Counted from the stretch's first letter, positions 1 through 9,126 are shown. The stretch: DNA of 64,000 bases from Sulfurimonas sp. HSL3-7 (GCF_039645985.1 NZ_CP147919.1:2046001-2110000), one strand, 5' to 3'. The notes: a model not told the origin generated them from the letters alone. Program-made: numbers and translations.

Positions 1-311
1 TTTCGTTTTTTGGACATCATATCGAACTTGATCTGCTGCGACCGTTCAATCAGTTGTTCGAAAGGGAGTTCCTCCTCGAACAGGCGCATAAACACCTCGT
101 ATACGGCTTCGATCTGTACACCGACACAGGCGCTGAACAGCCCCTCTTTCGATTCAAAATAGGCGTAGATCGTTCCGACGCTCACACCCGCTTCATGGGC
201 AAGATCAGAGACCTTTAGCTCTTCGAAGCCATGCTCTTCGAACATCTCCTCAGCCTTATCCAGAATAAGCGTGCGTTTCATGTTCTTTAACTCTTGGTTT
301 AAACGCGACAT
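1..311 (-). CDS. TetR/AcrR family transcriptional regulator (partial)
   Basis: The reading frame starts at the ATG at 311 behind an AAGGAGAAG ribosome-binding site and runs off the left edge of the window, so only about 103 N-terminal residues are visible. They show the TetR helix-turn-helix: a first helix ending KRTLILDKAEEMF, then LKVSDLAHEAGVSVGTIYAYF followed by ESKEGLF, the classic AGVS-GTIY-YF-SKE signature. The ligand-binding domain is only just entered. It is divergent from the fatty acid desaturase at 582, and a 33-bp palindrome lies between them, so it most likely represses the desaturase and itself, as FabR- or DesT-like regulators do. That role is inference; the family call is firm. 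Confidence 0.9.
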   Translation of the reverse strand, partial: MSRLNQELKNMKRTLILDKAEEMFEEHGFEELKVSDLAHEAGVSVGTIYAYFESKEGLFSACVGVQIEAVYEVFMRLFEEELPFEQLIERSQQIKFDMMSKKR

Positions 312-360
312 TCTTCTCCTTCGTGACATAATCCGGAAGTGTATGCTAACTAAATTAAAA

Positions 361-393
361 ATGAACTTAATTCATTTTATGAATTAAGTTCAT
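361..393. promoter_or_regulatory. Palindromic operator between TetR regulator and desaturase
   Basis: ATGAACTTAATTCAT (361-375) and ATGAATTAAGTTCAT (379-393) are perfect reverse complements separated by TTT. Each 15-mer is itself an imperfect dyad, so the site could hold one TetR dimer per arm or a pair of dimers. It sits 49 bp upstream of the TetR start on one side and about 190 bp upstream of the desaturase start on the other, the expected place for an autoregulated divergent operator. Confidence 0.75.
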
Positions 394-581
394 TATATTT
401 GTTTGATTTTACTGCTGACTCTCTGAGTAAAGGGCATCCAAAATGCATCATACACGTTTATTGATACCGTCAATGACGTGTGTGATAAGCCTTAATGCAG
501 CATTGTCGTATCAATCAGGTAGCGATTATCTCAGAATACAACGGTTATAATTCCGGCAAATTTATACATCAGGTAATGCTC

Positions 582-1544
582 ATGCCCGCAACCCCTTATC
601 CAGATATTTTTGATGAGCTGAAAACCCAGGTTCGTGCCGCCGGCCTTCTGCGCCGGGTTCCTGTCCGCGGTTCGATCGAGATGATCGCGCTTGTTGTTTC
701 TTTCATCGCTGTCTACAGCACGCTGCCTCTATGGAATCCCCTTCTGCTCGCTCTTTTTATGACCCTGCTCTTTACCCGTGCTGTTTTTGTGGCCCATGAC
801 ATTTTGCACCTGCAGTATTTTCAAAACAAAAAACTCTCTTTTCGCCTCAGCCACCCGTTTTCAGCCATCATCCTGAGCAACTCATCATCCTGGTGGGACC
901 TCAAACACAACATCAACCACCACCACTTCTGTAACACCGTCACCAAAGACCGGGACATCATGGCGCTTGACGGGGCCTTTACACCGAATAACCGCGGCAA
1001 CAAGCCTTTTATCAAAAAATATAAACGCATCATATTCTGGGGGGCGATGTTTTTTATGTACCCTGCTTTTATCGTACAGTCCTACAACTTTGTGATCAGA
1101 CGCAAAAACTACAGTGAACTTTTTTTAATGCTCCTGCATTGGCCGATCATTTGGGGCCCTCTCTTCTATCAGCTCCCTCTGGCCAATGCATTGACAACCT
1201 TTGTTACCCTCAACCTCGTTCTTTCTGCCTGGATGGCATTCGGTTTTATTACAAACCATCTGGGATGCGAAGTCTTCAGTGTTGAAGAGGTCGAAAAGAT
1301 GAGCTGGATGGAGCTACAGATGCGTTCATCGCGCTCGCTCAAAGGCGGCAGGTTCGTACACTGGTTCTATGGCGGGCTCAACACCCAGATTGAGCACCAC
1401 CTTTTTCCAAAAGCGCCACGGTTCAACCTCCTGAAAGTCCAGCAGATGACACGTGAATTTGCCAAAAGACACAATATCCCTTATTTTGAGACAAGCCCGA
1501 TAGAAGCCTATGTCCAGATAAACAAGGCATTGGACGCCTATTAA
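582..1544 (+). CDS. Membrane-bound fatty acid desaturase
   Basis: Di-iron acyl-lipid or acyl-CoA desaturase that introduces a double bond into membrane fatty acids. The three histidine boxes are present in order: HDILH, HNINHHH and QIEHHLFP, with hydrophobic segments before box 1 and between boxes 2 and 3. The start is placed at ATG 582, after CAGG at 570-573; an ATG at 576 and an in-frame upstream ATG at 495 are also possible, but the extra residues from 495 look non-conserved. It lies divergent from a TetR regulator across a strong palindrome, which suggests control of membrane fluidity. The exact regiospecificity cannot be read from sequence. Confidence 0.9.
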   Translation: MPATPYPDIFDELKTQVRAAGLLRRVPVRGSIEMIALVVSFIAVYSTLPLWNPLLLALFMTLLFTRAVFVAHDILHLQYFQNKKLSFRLSHPFSAIILSNSSSWWDLKHNINHHHFCNTVTKDRDIMALDGAFTPNNRGNKPFIKKYKRIIFWGAMFFMYPAFIVQSYNFVIRRKNYSELFLMLLHWPIIWGPLFYQLPLANALTTFVTLNLVLSAWMAFGFITNHLGCEVFSVEEVEKMSWMELQMRSSRSLKGGRFVHWFYGGLNTQIEHHLFPKAPRFNLLKVQQMTREFAKRHNIPYFETSPIEAYVQINKALDAY

Positions 1545-1756
1545 AAAACTTTTTTTGTTGAAGAAAAACCGTTACCGCTCAATATTTGAAAATTTTATAC
1601 CATTTGAGCATTGATGTGATAGTATATATATAGAATTATGCAACAATGCCACGATAATACAAAAGTTTTTTTTATCGTAAATGTAACGTACTTTTGCCAA
1701 AAATTTTTCCAATAAAAATCTATGCGGTTGAATACAATATTTGATAAAGTAATATT

Positions 1757-3709
1757 ATGATGACTCCTAACAAAATAACGATCATAGCGGCAATAGTTTT
1801 TTTGATATTTATGACAGCGTACAGTGCCTGTAGGGACCTCAGTGCCGATAAGTGCCGAATTGACAATGCCCGCCTCGTTGAAGATCGTCTTCACCCTCTT
1901 ATCGAGATCAATACGATCATCAGCAAACTGCAAAAAGAGCGTTCACTCGCTACCATCTATACGGCCGATCCGACTGAAAGTGCGGCTTCGGCGCTAGCCG
2001 ATCAGCACAGAGATACGGCCAAAGCCTTTGACAAGGTTTCAAAAACAGTCGATCTCTCAAATCTGCATGCACAATATGCCCGGATTCAAGACAATTCAGC
2101 AGTAGATCCGGCAGTCCCATCACAGACTTTTAAAGCCTATACCTTGCTGATCTCCCAGCTGATGGAGCAACCGCAGGCACCTCTGCTCAATACCGATAAC
2201 ACCGAGATCAGAAATTCACTTATCCGCTACCGTCTGCTAAAAGATATACAGGAAAGTACCGCCCGTCTGCAGGCAAAAGTCGGTCTGTTTTTAGCTTCGG
2301 CAACCGCAAAAGAGCAGCATCTTCATGAGATCATCGCCATCAACAGCCTCCACAAACATCTCCTTACGAAATTTCAAGAATATGCCCCTCTTTCTATGCA
2401 ATCCCCATTGGATAGCATACAAAAACAGCCCTCTGTGCAACAAACCTTTTCAGTCATTCAAAGCATTACAGACAACCCCCTTCAAAAGATTCCCCAGACG
2501 CCTTTTGAGTGGTTTCAACGCTCCACCTCTGCCGTCGACTATATTCATGATATGGCCAACCGCGAATTAAAACAGATACAAGCCACTGCCCTCCAGAACC
2601 GAGAAGCGGCAAAAAACGCCATGATCAGACACACCCTCTTTTGGGCAGGCACGATTGCAGCATTGTTTCTGATACTCGTCATATCGTTCAAGCGCTCCAA
2701 GGCATTGGCACGCGGACAGCAGCTCTTACAAAACTATCAAGAGGCGATTGACTACAGTACTATTGTCTCCAAAGCCGATCCAAAAGGGATCATTACCTAT
2801 GTCAACCCCGCTTTTTGCAATATATCGGGTTATTCACCTGATGAGCTGCTTCACCAGCCCCACAATATTGTACGCCATACCGATATGCCCGAAGAGGTCT
2901 TTAAAAAATTATGGGAAGATTTAAAAAAAGGGAAAAAATGGAACGGCATCATCAAAAACCTGAAAAAGGACGGCACCGCCTATTGGGTCGACGCCTCCAT
3001 CTCACCCATCTATGATGAAAAAGGAAGGCTGATAGAATATATCGCCATCCGTCGGGATATAACCGATATTATCCTGCTTAATGAAGAGATCAAAGAGACC
3101 CAGCGCGAACTGATCTACCGCATGGGCGAAGCCGTTGAGTCCAGAAGCAAAGAGAGCGGCCACCATGTGCAGCGCGTTGCACACTACTCGCAGCTTTTGG
3201 CGCAGCTGGTCGGCTTGAATGACGAAGAGTGCGAGATCATCTTTGCCGCGTCAACAATGCACGACATAGGAAAGATCTCTACACCCGACTCCATCTTACT
3301 GAAAGCAGGGAAATTGACGGAAGAGGAGTGGACACTCATGAAGGCCCATACCGAGGTCGGCTACAAGATCCTCAAAGGGTCAAACCGTCCGCTTCTTAAA
3401 GTAGCCGCAACTGTCGCCTATGAACATCATGAACATTACGATGGCAACGGCTATCCCCGCGGGATAAAAGGCAATGCGATATCGATCTACGGACGGATCG
3501 TTGCGATCGCCGATGTTTTTGATGCTCTTGCCACCGACCGTATCTACAAAAAAGCCTGGCCCCTCGATGAGATCATTGCCTACCTCAAAGTGCAGTCGGG
3601 AAAGCAGTTCGACCCCGAACTGATAGAACTTTTTGTCAACTATCTTGACCAGTTCATTGAGATCAAAAACAGATTCAAAGATATCCATAACGATACAAGA
3701 GAGGCGTAG
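1757..3709 (+). CDS. NIT-PAS-HD-GYP c-di-GMP phosphodiesterase sensor
   Basis: Membrane sensor that probably hydrolyses c-di-GMP. Residues ~7-23 and ~292-311 are transmembrane helices flanking a helical periplasmic domain whose start (LQKERSLATIY) fits the nitrate/nitrite-sensing NIT family. A PAS domain follows at ~330-438 (VNPAFCNISGYSPDEL, NIVRHTDMPEEVFKKLW), close to Aer-type PAS domains that may bind flavin or haem. The HD-GYP domain at ~450-630 keeps the HD pair (HDIGK, ~502) and HHEHYDGNGYP (~557-567), so it should be catalytically competent. The start is one of two consecutive ATGs with a weak ribosome-binding site. It stands alone. The sensed ligand is unknown. Confidence 0.9.
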   Translation: MMTPNKITIIAAIVFLIFMTAYSACRDLSADKCRIDNARLVEDRLHPLIEINTIISKLQKERSLATIYTADPTESAASALADQHRDTAKAFDKVSKTVDLSNLHAQYARIQDNSAVDPAVPSQTFKAYTLLISQLMEQPQAPLLNTDNTEIRNSLIRYRLLKDIQESTARLQAKVGLFLASATAKEQHLHEIIAINSLHKHLLTKFQEYAPLSMQSPLDSIQKQPSVQQTFSVIQSITDNPLQKIPQTPFEWFQRSTSAVDYIHDMANRELKQIQATALQNREAAKNAMIRHTLFWAGTIAALFLILVISFKRSKALARGQQLLQNYQEAIDYSTIVSKADPKGIITYVNPAFCNISGYSPDELLHQPHNIVRHTDMPEEVFKKLWEDLKKGKKWNGIIKNLKKDGTAYWVDASISPIYDEKGRLIEYIAIRRDITDIILLNEEIKETQRELIYRMGEAVESRSKESGHHVQRVAHYSQLLAQLVGLNDEECEIIFAASTMHDIGKISTPDSILLKAGKLTEEEWTLMKAHTEVGYKILKGSNRPLLKVAATVAYEHHEHYDGNGYPRGIKGNAISIYGRIVAIADVFDALATDRIYKKAWPLDEIIAYLKVQSGKQFDPELIELFVNYLDQFIEIKNRFKDIHNDTREA

Positions 3710-3786
3710 GTCTCCCGGAAGAGTCGGACCCGCTCGTCAAAACTTTTCACCTGTTGTCCAGTTATGTTCACGCAGGTATTGCTGCG

Positions 3787-4101
3787 TTAAAGCCTCTCTT
3801 CCAGCTCTTTTAAGCGTTTGTCCGTAAAGAACGTACCAAACGGCAGTAGTGATGCAATAAAGAAGATAGCGCTATCTTTTAGCGAAAAGTGATGTTTCTG
3901 GGCTGCCTGCATCAGGATGATCAAAAAAACGATGAAAAGTAGGCCATGGGCCATGCCTACGATCTTTGTCGCTGCGGCAATACCCATCATGTATTTCAGC
4001 GGCATCGCAATAAAGAGCAGCAGCAGGTAGGAGATCCCCTCTATAAAACCGATGATCCTGAAATTACCGATCAGATCATTATGAATATTTTTCAATAACA
4101 T
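3787..4101 (-). CDS. DUF3817 family integral membrane protein
   Basis: A 104-residue protein with three hydrophobic segments and the DUF3817 pattern: FRIIGFIEGISYLLLLFIAMPLKY, then KIVGMAHGLLFIVFL, then LLPFGTFFTDKRL. The family is small, of full length here, and has no established biochemical function. Transcription runs towards the HD-GYP gene, so the two genes converge. Its start, ATG 4101, follows AAGGTGTACATCA. Confidence 0.8.
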   Translation of the reverse strand: MLLKNIHNDLIGNFRIIGFIEGISYLLLLFIAMPLKYMMGIAAATKIVGMAHGLLFIVFLIILMQAAQKHHFSLKDSAIFFIASLLPFGTFFTDKRLKELEERL

Positions 4102-4574
4102 TGATGTACACCTTTTTTTGTCGAATAATATCCACTAATACTTATAAATATTATTTGAAAAGATAATTAAAATTTCACTATGGGTTTTCAAGAAGTTACG
4201 GCTGAAAGAGTTTAAAAGCACTTGGACTTATAAGACGCGCTGTTTGATCTCCTCTTCGACCAGCTTGGGCAGTAAAAAGGGGTTTAAAATTGCTTTGACA
4301 CTCTCTCTGCCGGCACAGTAACGAAAGGCGTAGACCGTTCTGCAGACCCCTCTTCCCGTCAGAATCCGCTTCCATTTTAACCTACACTTTTCAAAATATT
4401 CTGTAAAAAGGTGGTGATTAAATAAAGCTTACCATCACTTTTTATAATAATCGAATCATAGGAAACACAGCATGCAGGTTCCATACTTGTCTTCTGTTAA
4501 GTGCTCAGAAGATGATCTGCAATAGGGTGTCGATGTATCTCAGAGCCTGTGTTATCGATAAGAAAGGAGTCATT
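4102..4574. other. Intergenic region between DUF3817 and cupin genes
   Basis: About 470 bp. The first ~100 bp is AT-rich and likely carries the DUF3817 promoter. The middle holds an open frame on the minus strand without a start (4231-4428, listed separately). The last ~130 bp leads into the cupin gene. No other structure was recognised. Confidence 0.5.
4231..4428 (-). pseudogene. Orphan reading-frame remnant
   Basis: On the minus strand a 65-codon frame is open between stops and reads like real protein (YFEKCRLKWKRILTG, then VYAFRYCAGRESVKAILNPF, ending KLVEEEIKQRVL and TAA). It has no ATG, GTG or TTG start; the frame is closed upstream by a stop just beyond 4428. Base and codon usage match the neighbours. 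It looks like the C-terminal tail of a degraded gene, but no family was recognised. Confidence 0.35.
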
Positions 4575-5030
4575 ATGTCTTATCTACAATCATTTCTTAA
4601 CGGAGCGGGCAGACTGCTGCCCGCCGTTGTCTTTGCAACCACACTGGGTATTGCGAATGCAGAGGACTCTCTGATCAGAATTGTCAATGATCCGAACATT
4701 GCATGGGGACCCTGTCCTGCATTTTTAGGTGAGGGGTGTCAGCTGGCAGCCATTCACGGTGATCCGGCAAAACCGAATACCGACCTCTTTTTCAAGGTCC
4801 CTGGCGATTATGAGATCCCCAACCACTGGCACACATCACCGGAACGGATGGTACTGCTGACCGGAAAGATGACCGTCACCTATGAAGGCGAGAAGAGCGG
4901 CTTGTTATATCCGGGCCGCTATGCCTACGGACCGGCCAAAAAACCGCATACTGCCTATTGCCATGAAGGTGAATCCTGCATACTTTTCATCGCATTCGAA
5001 GATCCTGTCGATGCATTTGAAATAAAATAG
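4575..5030 (+). CDS. Secreted single-domain cupin
   Basis: Begins at ATG 4575 behind a strong AAAGGAG site; the open frame extends upstream to 4512 but without such a site. Residues ~1-29 form a signal peptide ending in GIANA. The rest is one small cupin barrel: motif 1 residues NHWHTSPERM, glycine turn PGRYAYGP, motif 2 histidine KKPHTAYCHEG. It resembles ChrR-like cupins, with metal ligands in HWH, E and H. Four cysteines (GPCPAFLGEGC and CHEGESC) could form periplasmic disulfides. Probably a periplasmic metal-dependent enzyme or binding protein; the substrate is unknown. Confidence 0.75.
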   Translation: MSYLQSFLNGAGRLLPAVVFATTLGIANAEDSLIRIVNDPNIAWGPCPAFLGEGCQLAAIHGDPAKPNTDLFFKVPGDYEIPNHWHTSPERMVLLTGKMTVTYEGEKSGLLYPGRYAYGPAKKPHTAYCHEGESCILFIAFEDPVDAFEIK

Positions 5031-5123
5031 ACAGCAAATTCTGCTTTTAAAGGTCGGATTCTAAAAAGTTTCGGGGAGAGGATAAAAGGGGTGTGTTGAA
5101 TATTATAGAGACGAGAGGCGAAA

Positions 5124-5149
5124 CGGAAAAAGCCCTGAGGCTTTTGCCG
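5124..5149 (-). terminator. Hairpin terminator of purL
   Basis: On the minus strand, right after the purL stop, GGCAAAAGCC pairs with GGCTTTTTCC around a four-base loop (CGG outer, AAAAGCC/GGCTTTT inner). A short T run lies within the 3' arm. The position immediately downstream of purL supports a terminator. Confidence 0.6.
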
Positions 5150-5150
5150 A

Positions 5151-7367
5151 CTAGAGATCCTGTTCGATCACCTTGCGGAACTGGCCGAAATAGACTGCAT
5201 CAAGGTCTTTCAGGCTCATCTCCACATCGTTGACCTTGAGATCGTTTCCGCCGACACTCCCGATCTTCTCGCAGGCCATCTCACCGACCATTGCTTTGAA
5301 GGCATCCGCATTCTCAGGGGCGATTTCGATGATCGCACGGCTCATCGATTCGGCAAATATATCGCGTGCATCGTCAATGTTCTTGATGACGACGTCACAG
5401 CCCAGACCGCTTGTCGCCGCCATCTTGGCCAGAGCGATCGCCGCGCCGCCCGAACTGAGGTCTTTTGCCGATGCCAAAAGCCCTTTTTTGTTGGCTTCAA
5501 TGACAAGATCCCAAAGCGCCAGCTCTTTTTTGTAGTCGATCTTAGGAAGTGTCCCTTCGACCGTACCACAGATCTCTTTCATATAGAGTGAACCGCCGAA
5601 CTCAGATGCCGTCTCACCTACAAGATAGAGGTCATTGCCCGCTTTCTGGAAATTGGAGAAAAGGACCTTGTTCTGGTCGTCATTGACACCGACCGTCGCG
5701 ATCGAAGGCGTCGGGAATACGGAAACACCGTTTGTCTCGTTGTAAAGCGATACGTTCCCTCCGATGACCGGGGTGTTCAGTTCGGCACACGCCTCTTTGA
5801 TCCCCAGACACCCTTCGGCAAACTGCCACATAACCTCCGGGTTCTCCGGGTTGCCGTAGTTCAGACAGTCGGTAATCGCCAATGGACGTGCACCGGACAT
5901 CGCAACATTACGCCCTGCTTCGATGACGGCTGCCGCCGCACCGCCTTTCGGGTCGATAAAGCAGAAACGGACATTACAGTCTGAGCTCATCGCCAAAGCC
6001 TTGCCGTTCTCTTTGACACGGATGACGGACGCATCAAGCATACCGCCTTTTTTGATAGTGTTAGTCTGCACCATGGAGTCGTACTGCTCATATACCCAGG
6101 CCTTGTCGACCACTTCCATCGAAGCGATCATCTTTTCAAAAGCTTCCTGGTTGGCGACTTTGGCAAAATCGTCGATCGTTGTCTCTTTGATGCCGTCAAG
6201 ATAGGCAGGACGAGCTGTCGGACGGTCCAGGATCGGTGCCTCCTCGGAGACCGGATCGACCGGAACTTCCGCACACTTTTCACCGTGCCAGAACAGTTCC
6301 ATATTCCCGGTATCAGTTACTTCGCCGATCACTGCCGCATCAAGATCCCACTTCTCGAAGATATCGATGATCGCCTGCTCGCTCCCTTTTTTCGCACAGA
6401 TCAGCATACGTTCCTGAGACTCGGAGAGCATGAAGTCGTACGGTGTCATTCCCTCTTCGCGGGCAGGGACTTTGTCAAGGTGCATGATCATCCCAGAACC
6501 GGAGCGCCCCGCCATCTCGAAAGATGAGGAGGTAAGACCCGCCGCACCCATGTCCTGGATACCGATAACATAGTCTGTTTTGAAAAGCTCGAGACACGCT
6601 TCAAGCAGCAGTTTTTCCGTAAACGGATCGCCCACCTGTACGGTCGGACGGAGTGATTTTGACTCCTCCGTAAACGAGTCAGAGCTCATGACCGCACCGC
6701 CGAGACCGTCACGGCCCGTTTTGGAACCGACATACATTACCGGGTTGCCGGTTCCCTCTGCCTTGCCGTAGAAGATCTCGTCCGATTTGGCGATACCGAG
6801 GTTGAAGGCGTTGACCAGGATATTTCCGTTGTAACACTCATCAAAACTGATCTCACCGCCGATTGTCGGGACACCCATACAGTTGCCGTAGCCGCCGATC
6901 CCTTCAACAACGCCGCGTACCAGATAGCGCTGATGCTTGCTTATTTTGTCATCGTTCGTCACATTGCCGAAACGAAGCGAGTTCAGACTCGCTACCGGAC
7001 GGGCACCCATTGTAAAGACGTCACGCATGATCCCGCCGACACCTGTTGCTGCACCCTGGTACGGTTCAATAAACGAGGGATGGTTGTGGCTCTCCATCTT
7101 AAAGACGGCCGCATAGCCCTCACCGATGTCAATAACACCGGCATTTTCACCCGGTCCCTGGATGACCCACGGTGCTTTTGTCGGGAAACCGTTAAGGTGC
7201 TTCTTGGATGACTTGTACGAACAGTGTTCAGACCACATTGCTGAAAAAATACCGATCTCAACGAGGTTAGGCTCGCGCCCCAGGATATTTTTGATATTGG
7301 CATATTCAAGTTTGGAAAGTTTGTGTTGACTCAGGATCTCATCAATGTTTTCGAGGGGTTTACTCAC
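5151..7367 (-). CDS. purL: Phosphoribosylformylglycinamidine synthase subunit PurL
   Basis: ATP-dependent synthase subunit of purine biosynthesis: FGAR plus ammonia from the PurQ glutaminase gives FGAM. The 738-residue length is that of the small PurL, which works with separate PurS and PurQ. Clear landmarks are [17 protein letters not shown] near the N-terminus, [53 protein letters not shown] and, in the second half, [17 protein letters not shown] and GGNVSLYNE. The start is GTG 7367 ([12 protein letters not shown]) after AAGGAAC; the open frame continues upstream to 7835 but that part crosses the Rrf2 gene on the other strand and is not conserved. It is divergent from Rrf2. Confidence 0.97.
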   Translation of the reverse strand: MSKPLENIDEILSQHKLSKLEYANIKNILGREPNLVEIGIFSAMWSEHCSYKSSKKHLNGFPTKAPWVIQGPGENAGVIDIGEGYAAVFKMESHNHPSFIEPYQGAATGVGGIMRDVFTMGARPVASLNSLRFGNVTNDDKISKHQRYLVRGVVEGIGGYGNCMGVPTIGGEISFDECYNGNILVNAFNLGIAKSDEIFYGKAEGTGNPVMYVGSKTGRDGLGGAVMSSDSFTEESKSLRPTVQVGDPFTEKLLLEACLELFKTDYVIGIQDMGAAGLTSSSFEMAGRSGSGMIMHLDKVPAREEGMTPYDFMLSESQERMLICAKKGSEQAIIDIFEKWDLDAAVIGEVTDTGNMELFWHGEKCAEVPVDPVSEEAPILDRPTARPAYLDGIKETTIDDFAKVANQEAFEKMIASMEVVDKAWVYEQYDSMVQTNTIKKGGMLDASVIRVKENGKALAMSSDCNVRFCFIDPKGGAAAAVIEAGRNVAMSGARPLAITDCLNYGNPENPEVMWQFAEGCLGIKEACAELNTPVIGGNVSLYNETNGVSVFPTPSIATVGVNDDQNKVLFSNFQKAGNDLYLVGETASEFGGSLYMKEICGTVEGTLPKIDYKKELALWDLVIEANKKGLLASAKDLSSGGAAIALAKMAATSGLGCDVVIKNIDDARDIFAESMSRAIIEIAPENADAFKAMVGEMACEKIGSVGGNDLKVNDVEMSLKDLDAVYFGQFRKVIEQDL

Positions 7368-7434
7368 GACTGTTCCTTGCGAGGATGTATCTACATAATA
7401 CAGAATTTTTGGTTTTAAGTCGCGATTATACCAA

Positions 7435-7457
7435 AATAATATTTTAAATAATATTTT
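7435..7457. repeat. AT-rich direct repeat in the purL/Rrf2 intergenic region
   Basis: AATAATATTTT occurs twice with a 12-bp period (7435-7445 and 7447-7457), just upstream of the Rrf2 gene and between the divergent starts. One helical turn of spacing suits a protein binding twice on one DNA face. It may be the Rrf2 operator or simply an UP-like promoter element. Confidence 0.4.
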
Positions 7458-7472
7458 TGATAAACACTTAAG

Positions 7473-7919
7473 ATGCATCTGTTTACAATAAACAAATTGT
7501 TTCGTCAACGGAGTTTTCACATTTTTAGTAAAACAGCACAATATGCTTTTCGCATCGTTATTTTTATGGCCAGTGACACGCAACGCCTCTTCTCGGCAGC
7601 GTATATTCACGAAAAAATAGACATCCCTTACAAATACCTGACAATGCTTATGACCAAGCTGGCAAAGGCTGAGCTTCTTGAGGTAACGCGTGGCCGCAAC
7701 GGCGGTTTCACACTCAGCAGAGGTATCGATGAGATCTACCTGGTAGATGTACTTGAGGCTATCGGGGAGAACAACTGCACTAACTGTGCTTTTTCGGAGA
7801 GCGAATGCGATATAGAAAATCCATGTTCGCTTCATGATGCCTATAAGGTCCCGAAACAGGCTCTCGTAGAGATGCTAACGACCACCACTCTTGCCAACAT
7901 CGATCCTACGCTCATATAA
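7473..7919 (+). CDS. Rrf2 family Fe-S-type transcriptional regulator
   Basis: Winged-helix regulator of the Rrf2/IscR/NsrR family. The family core begins at [16 protein letters not shown], continues through [36 protein letters not shown] (recognition helix and wing), and has the cluster-type cysteines [17 protein letters not shown], so an Fe-S cluster sensor is likely. The start is uncertain: ATG 7473 adds ~16 residues before the usual family start and has a poor ribosome site, whereas ACGGAG lies well placed before an ATT codon at 7521, and TTG 7497 is another option. It is divergent from purL. Confidence 0.85.
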   Translation: MHLFTINKLFRQRSFHIFSKTAQYAFRIVIFMASDTQRLFSAAYIHEKIDIPYKYLTMLMTKLAKAELLEVTRGRNGGFTLSRGIDEIYLVDVLEAIGENNCTNCAFSESECDIENPCSLHDAYKVPKQALVEMLTTTTLANIDPTLI

Positions 7920-7978
7920 CCTCTTTATTTTAGGTTACCTGTTCCAACGCTTTAATCGGGGAACATCCGGGCTGACTG

Positions 7979-8257
7979 TCAGACGCGTTTTGTCACTTCA
8001 AGCAGATGGTATCCGAACTGGGTCTTGATCGGGCCGATGACAACGCCAACATCCGAAGAGAAGACCGCCTTGTCAAACTCAGGTACCATCTGACCCGGTC
8101 CAAACTCACCCAGATCGCCGCCGTTGCGGCTTGACGGGCATAGTGAGTTTTCCCTTGCCACCGCAGCAAAGTCAGCACCTGCTTCGATCTCTTTTTTAAG
8201 TGCTAAACACTGCTCTTCACTGTCCACTAATATATGTCTTGCTTCTGCTCTTGCCAT
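7979..8257 (-). CDS. PpiC-type peptidyl-prolyl isomerase (parvulin)
   Basis: A 92-residue single-domain parvulin that catalyses cis-trans isomerisation of proline bonds. Motifs: ARHILVDSEEQC at the start, the FAAVARENSLCPSS segment, GGDLGEFGPGQMVPEFDKAVF and the C-terminal FGYHLLEV. There is no signal peptide or membrane anchor, so it acts in the cytoplasm, like E. coli PpiC. The start follows AAAAGGAGCCAAA. It could be a foldase for cytosolic clients; the partner is unknown. Confidence 0.92.
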   Translation of the reverse strand: MARAEARHILVDSEEQCLALKKEIEAGADFAAVARENSLCPSSRNGGDLGEFGPGQMVPEFDKAVFSSDVGVVIGPIKTQFGYHLLEVTKRV

Positions 8258-8293
8258 TTTGGCTCCTTTTGATTTCTATTATTTTATACGGTG

Positions 8294-8451
8294 CAGGAGC
8301 AAAGCCCCCGCTCCTGCGCTAACGCTGCGTTCCCTTCAGCAGGAAGCTCACGTGCAGCCTGCCGCACTTGGTCTTTCTTGCGGAAAAACAGGAGCAAAGC
8401 CCCCGCTCCTGCGCTAACGCTGCGTTCCCTTCAGCAGGAAGCTCACGTGCA
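8294..8451. repeat. Two identical 63-bp direct repeats (95-bp period)
   Basis: The 63-bp unit at 8294-8356 recurs base for base at 8389-8451, with 32 bp between. Each unit starts with an inverted repeat (AGGAGC ... GCTCCT around a C-rich loop), continues with AACGCTGCGTT, and ends in CTCACGTGCA. It lies upstream of the parvulin gene and downstream of the GreB-like gene, so it is non-coding. Perfect identity implies recent duplication or gene conversion. Confidence 0.9.
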
Positions 8452-8470
8452 CTGACACGCCTCACCCTTT

Positions 8471-8998
8471 TTAACTGAACCCAAAATCCTTCTCATCCCG
8501 GTGGATCTTTTTGCGCTCAAATACCGGGATATACTCCAACTTCTCTACTTCATACTCTTTTTTACCGCCGGGAAGCTTGATGCTGAACTCATCGCCGACA
8601 CGCTTGCCCATCATCACCTTTGCAAGCGGGGCATGAATGGAGATGAGACCGTTTTCCGGCTCACTTTCCAAGAGACCGCAGATCGTGTAGACCTCTTCTT
8701 CACCTGTCTCCAGATTGCAAAGTGTGACGGTAGAGCCAAAATGGGCACGGGCGTGATCAAGCCCCGACGGATCGATAATCTGTGTCTTTTCAAGAATGTT
8801 ACTAAGATAGAAAAGCCGTTTATCGATATGGCGAAGTTTCTCTTTGGCCGCATGGTAATCCGCATTTTCACTGCGATCACCCAGTGCTGCCGCCACCTCT
8901 TTTTCACGGTTGGCCTTAGGCTTCTCGATCTCTTTAAGATACTTGAACTCTTTTATCAGAAGGTCATAACCCTCTTGCGTGATCGGTTCAATGTGCAT
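8471..8998 (-). CDS. greB: Transcription elongation factor, GreA/GreB family (GreB-like)
   Basis: Rescues backtracked RNA polymerase by stimulating transcript cleavage through the secondary channel. The N-terminal coiled coil carries LGDRSENADYHAAKEKLRHIDKRLFYLSNIL, whose DRSENADY and IDKRLFYL pattern is closer to GreB than GreA; the acidic tip residues are present. The C-terminal FKBP-like domain (HFGSTVTLCNLETGEEEVYTI ... APLAKVMMGKRVGDEF) is complete. At 175 residues it is slightly longer than usual, with a charged tail. The GreA versus GreB choice is tentative; the family is certain. Confidence 0.85.
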   Translation of the reverse strand: MHIEPITQEGYDLLIKEFKYLKEIEKPKANREKEVAAALGDRSENADYHAAKEKLRHIDKRLFYLSNILEKTQIIDPSGLDHARAHFGSTVTLCNLETGEEEVYTICGLLESEPENGLISIHAPLAKVMMGKRVGDEFSIKLPGGKKEYEVEKLEYIPVFERKKIHRDEKDFGFS

Positions 8999-9025
8999 AG
9001 TATCTTCTCATCTTTACGGGTTAGG

Positions 9026-9047
9026 AAGCAGCGGCTTTACGCTGCTT
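9026..9047. other. Perfect 8-bp stem-loop
   Basis: AAGCAGCG (9026-9033) pairs with CGCTGCTT (9040-9047) across a 6-base loop, upstream of the GreB-like gene. There is no T run, so it is either part of a two-hairpin terminator for the 9127-9453 gene or an mRNA structure before greB. Confidence 0.4.
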
Positions 9048-9076
9048 GTCACTACGGAGTTAGATGCGGTACAGTG

Positions 9077-9125
9077 CCGCGTCGGCTGAAAATGCAAAAC
9101 GGTTCGCATTTTCCTGAAGGCGCGG
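9077..9125 (-). terminator. Long imperfect hairpin after the 9127-9453 gene
   Basis: CCGCG (9077-9081) pairs with CGCGG (9121-9125) and, inside, GAAAATGC (9088-9095) pairs with GCATTTTC (9106-9113). It begins one base past the stop codon of the minus-strand gene, the place for a terminator, though it lacks a U tract and may be a 3'-end stabilising structure. Confidence 0.45.
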
Positions 9126-9126
9126 C

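Noticed and set aside
5151-7835. Long purL frame extending to 7835
   Set aside because: The N-terminal ~156 codons run antisense through the Rrf2 gene; the conserved PurL start is GTG 7367.
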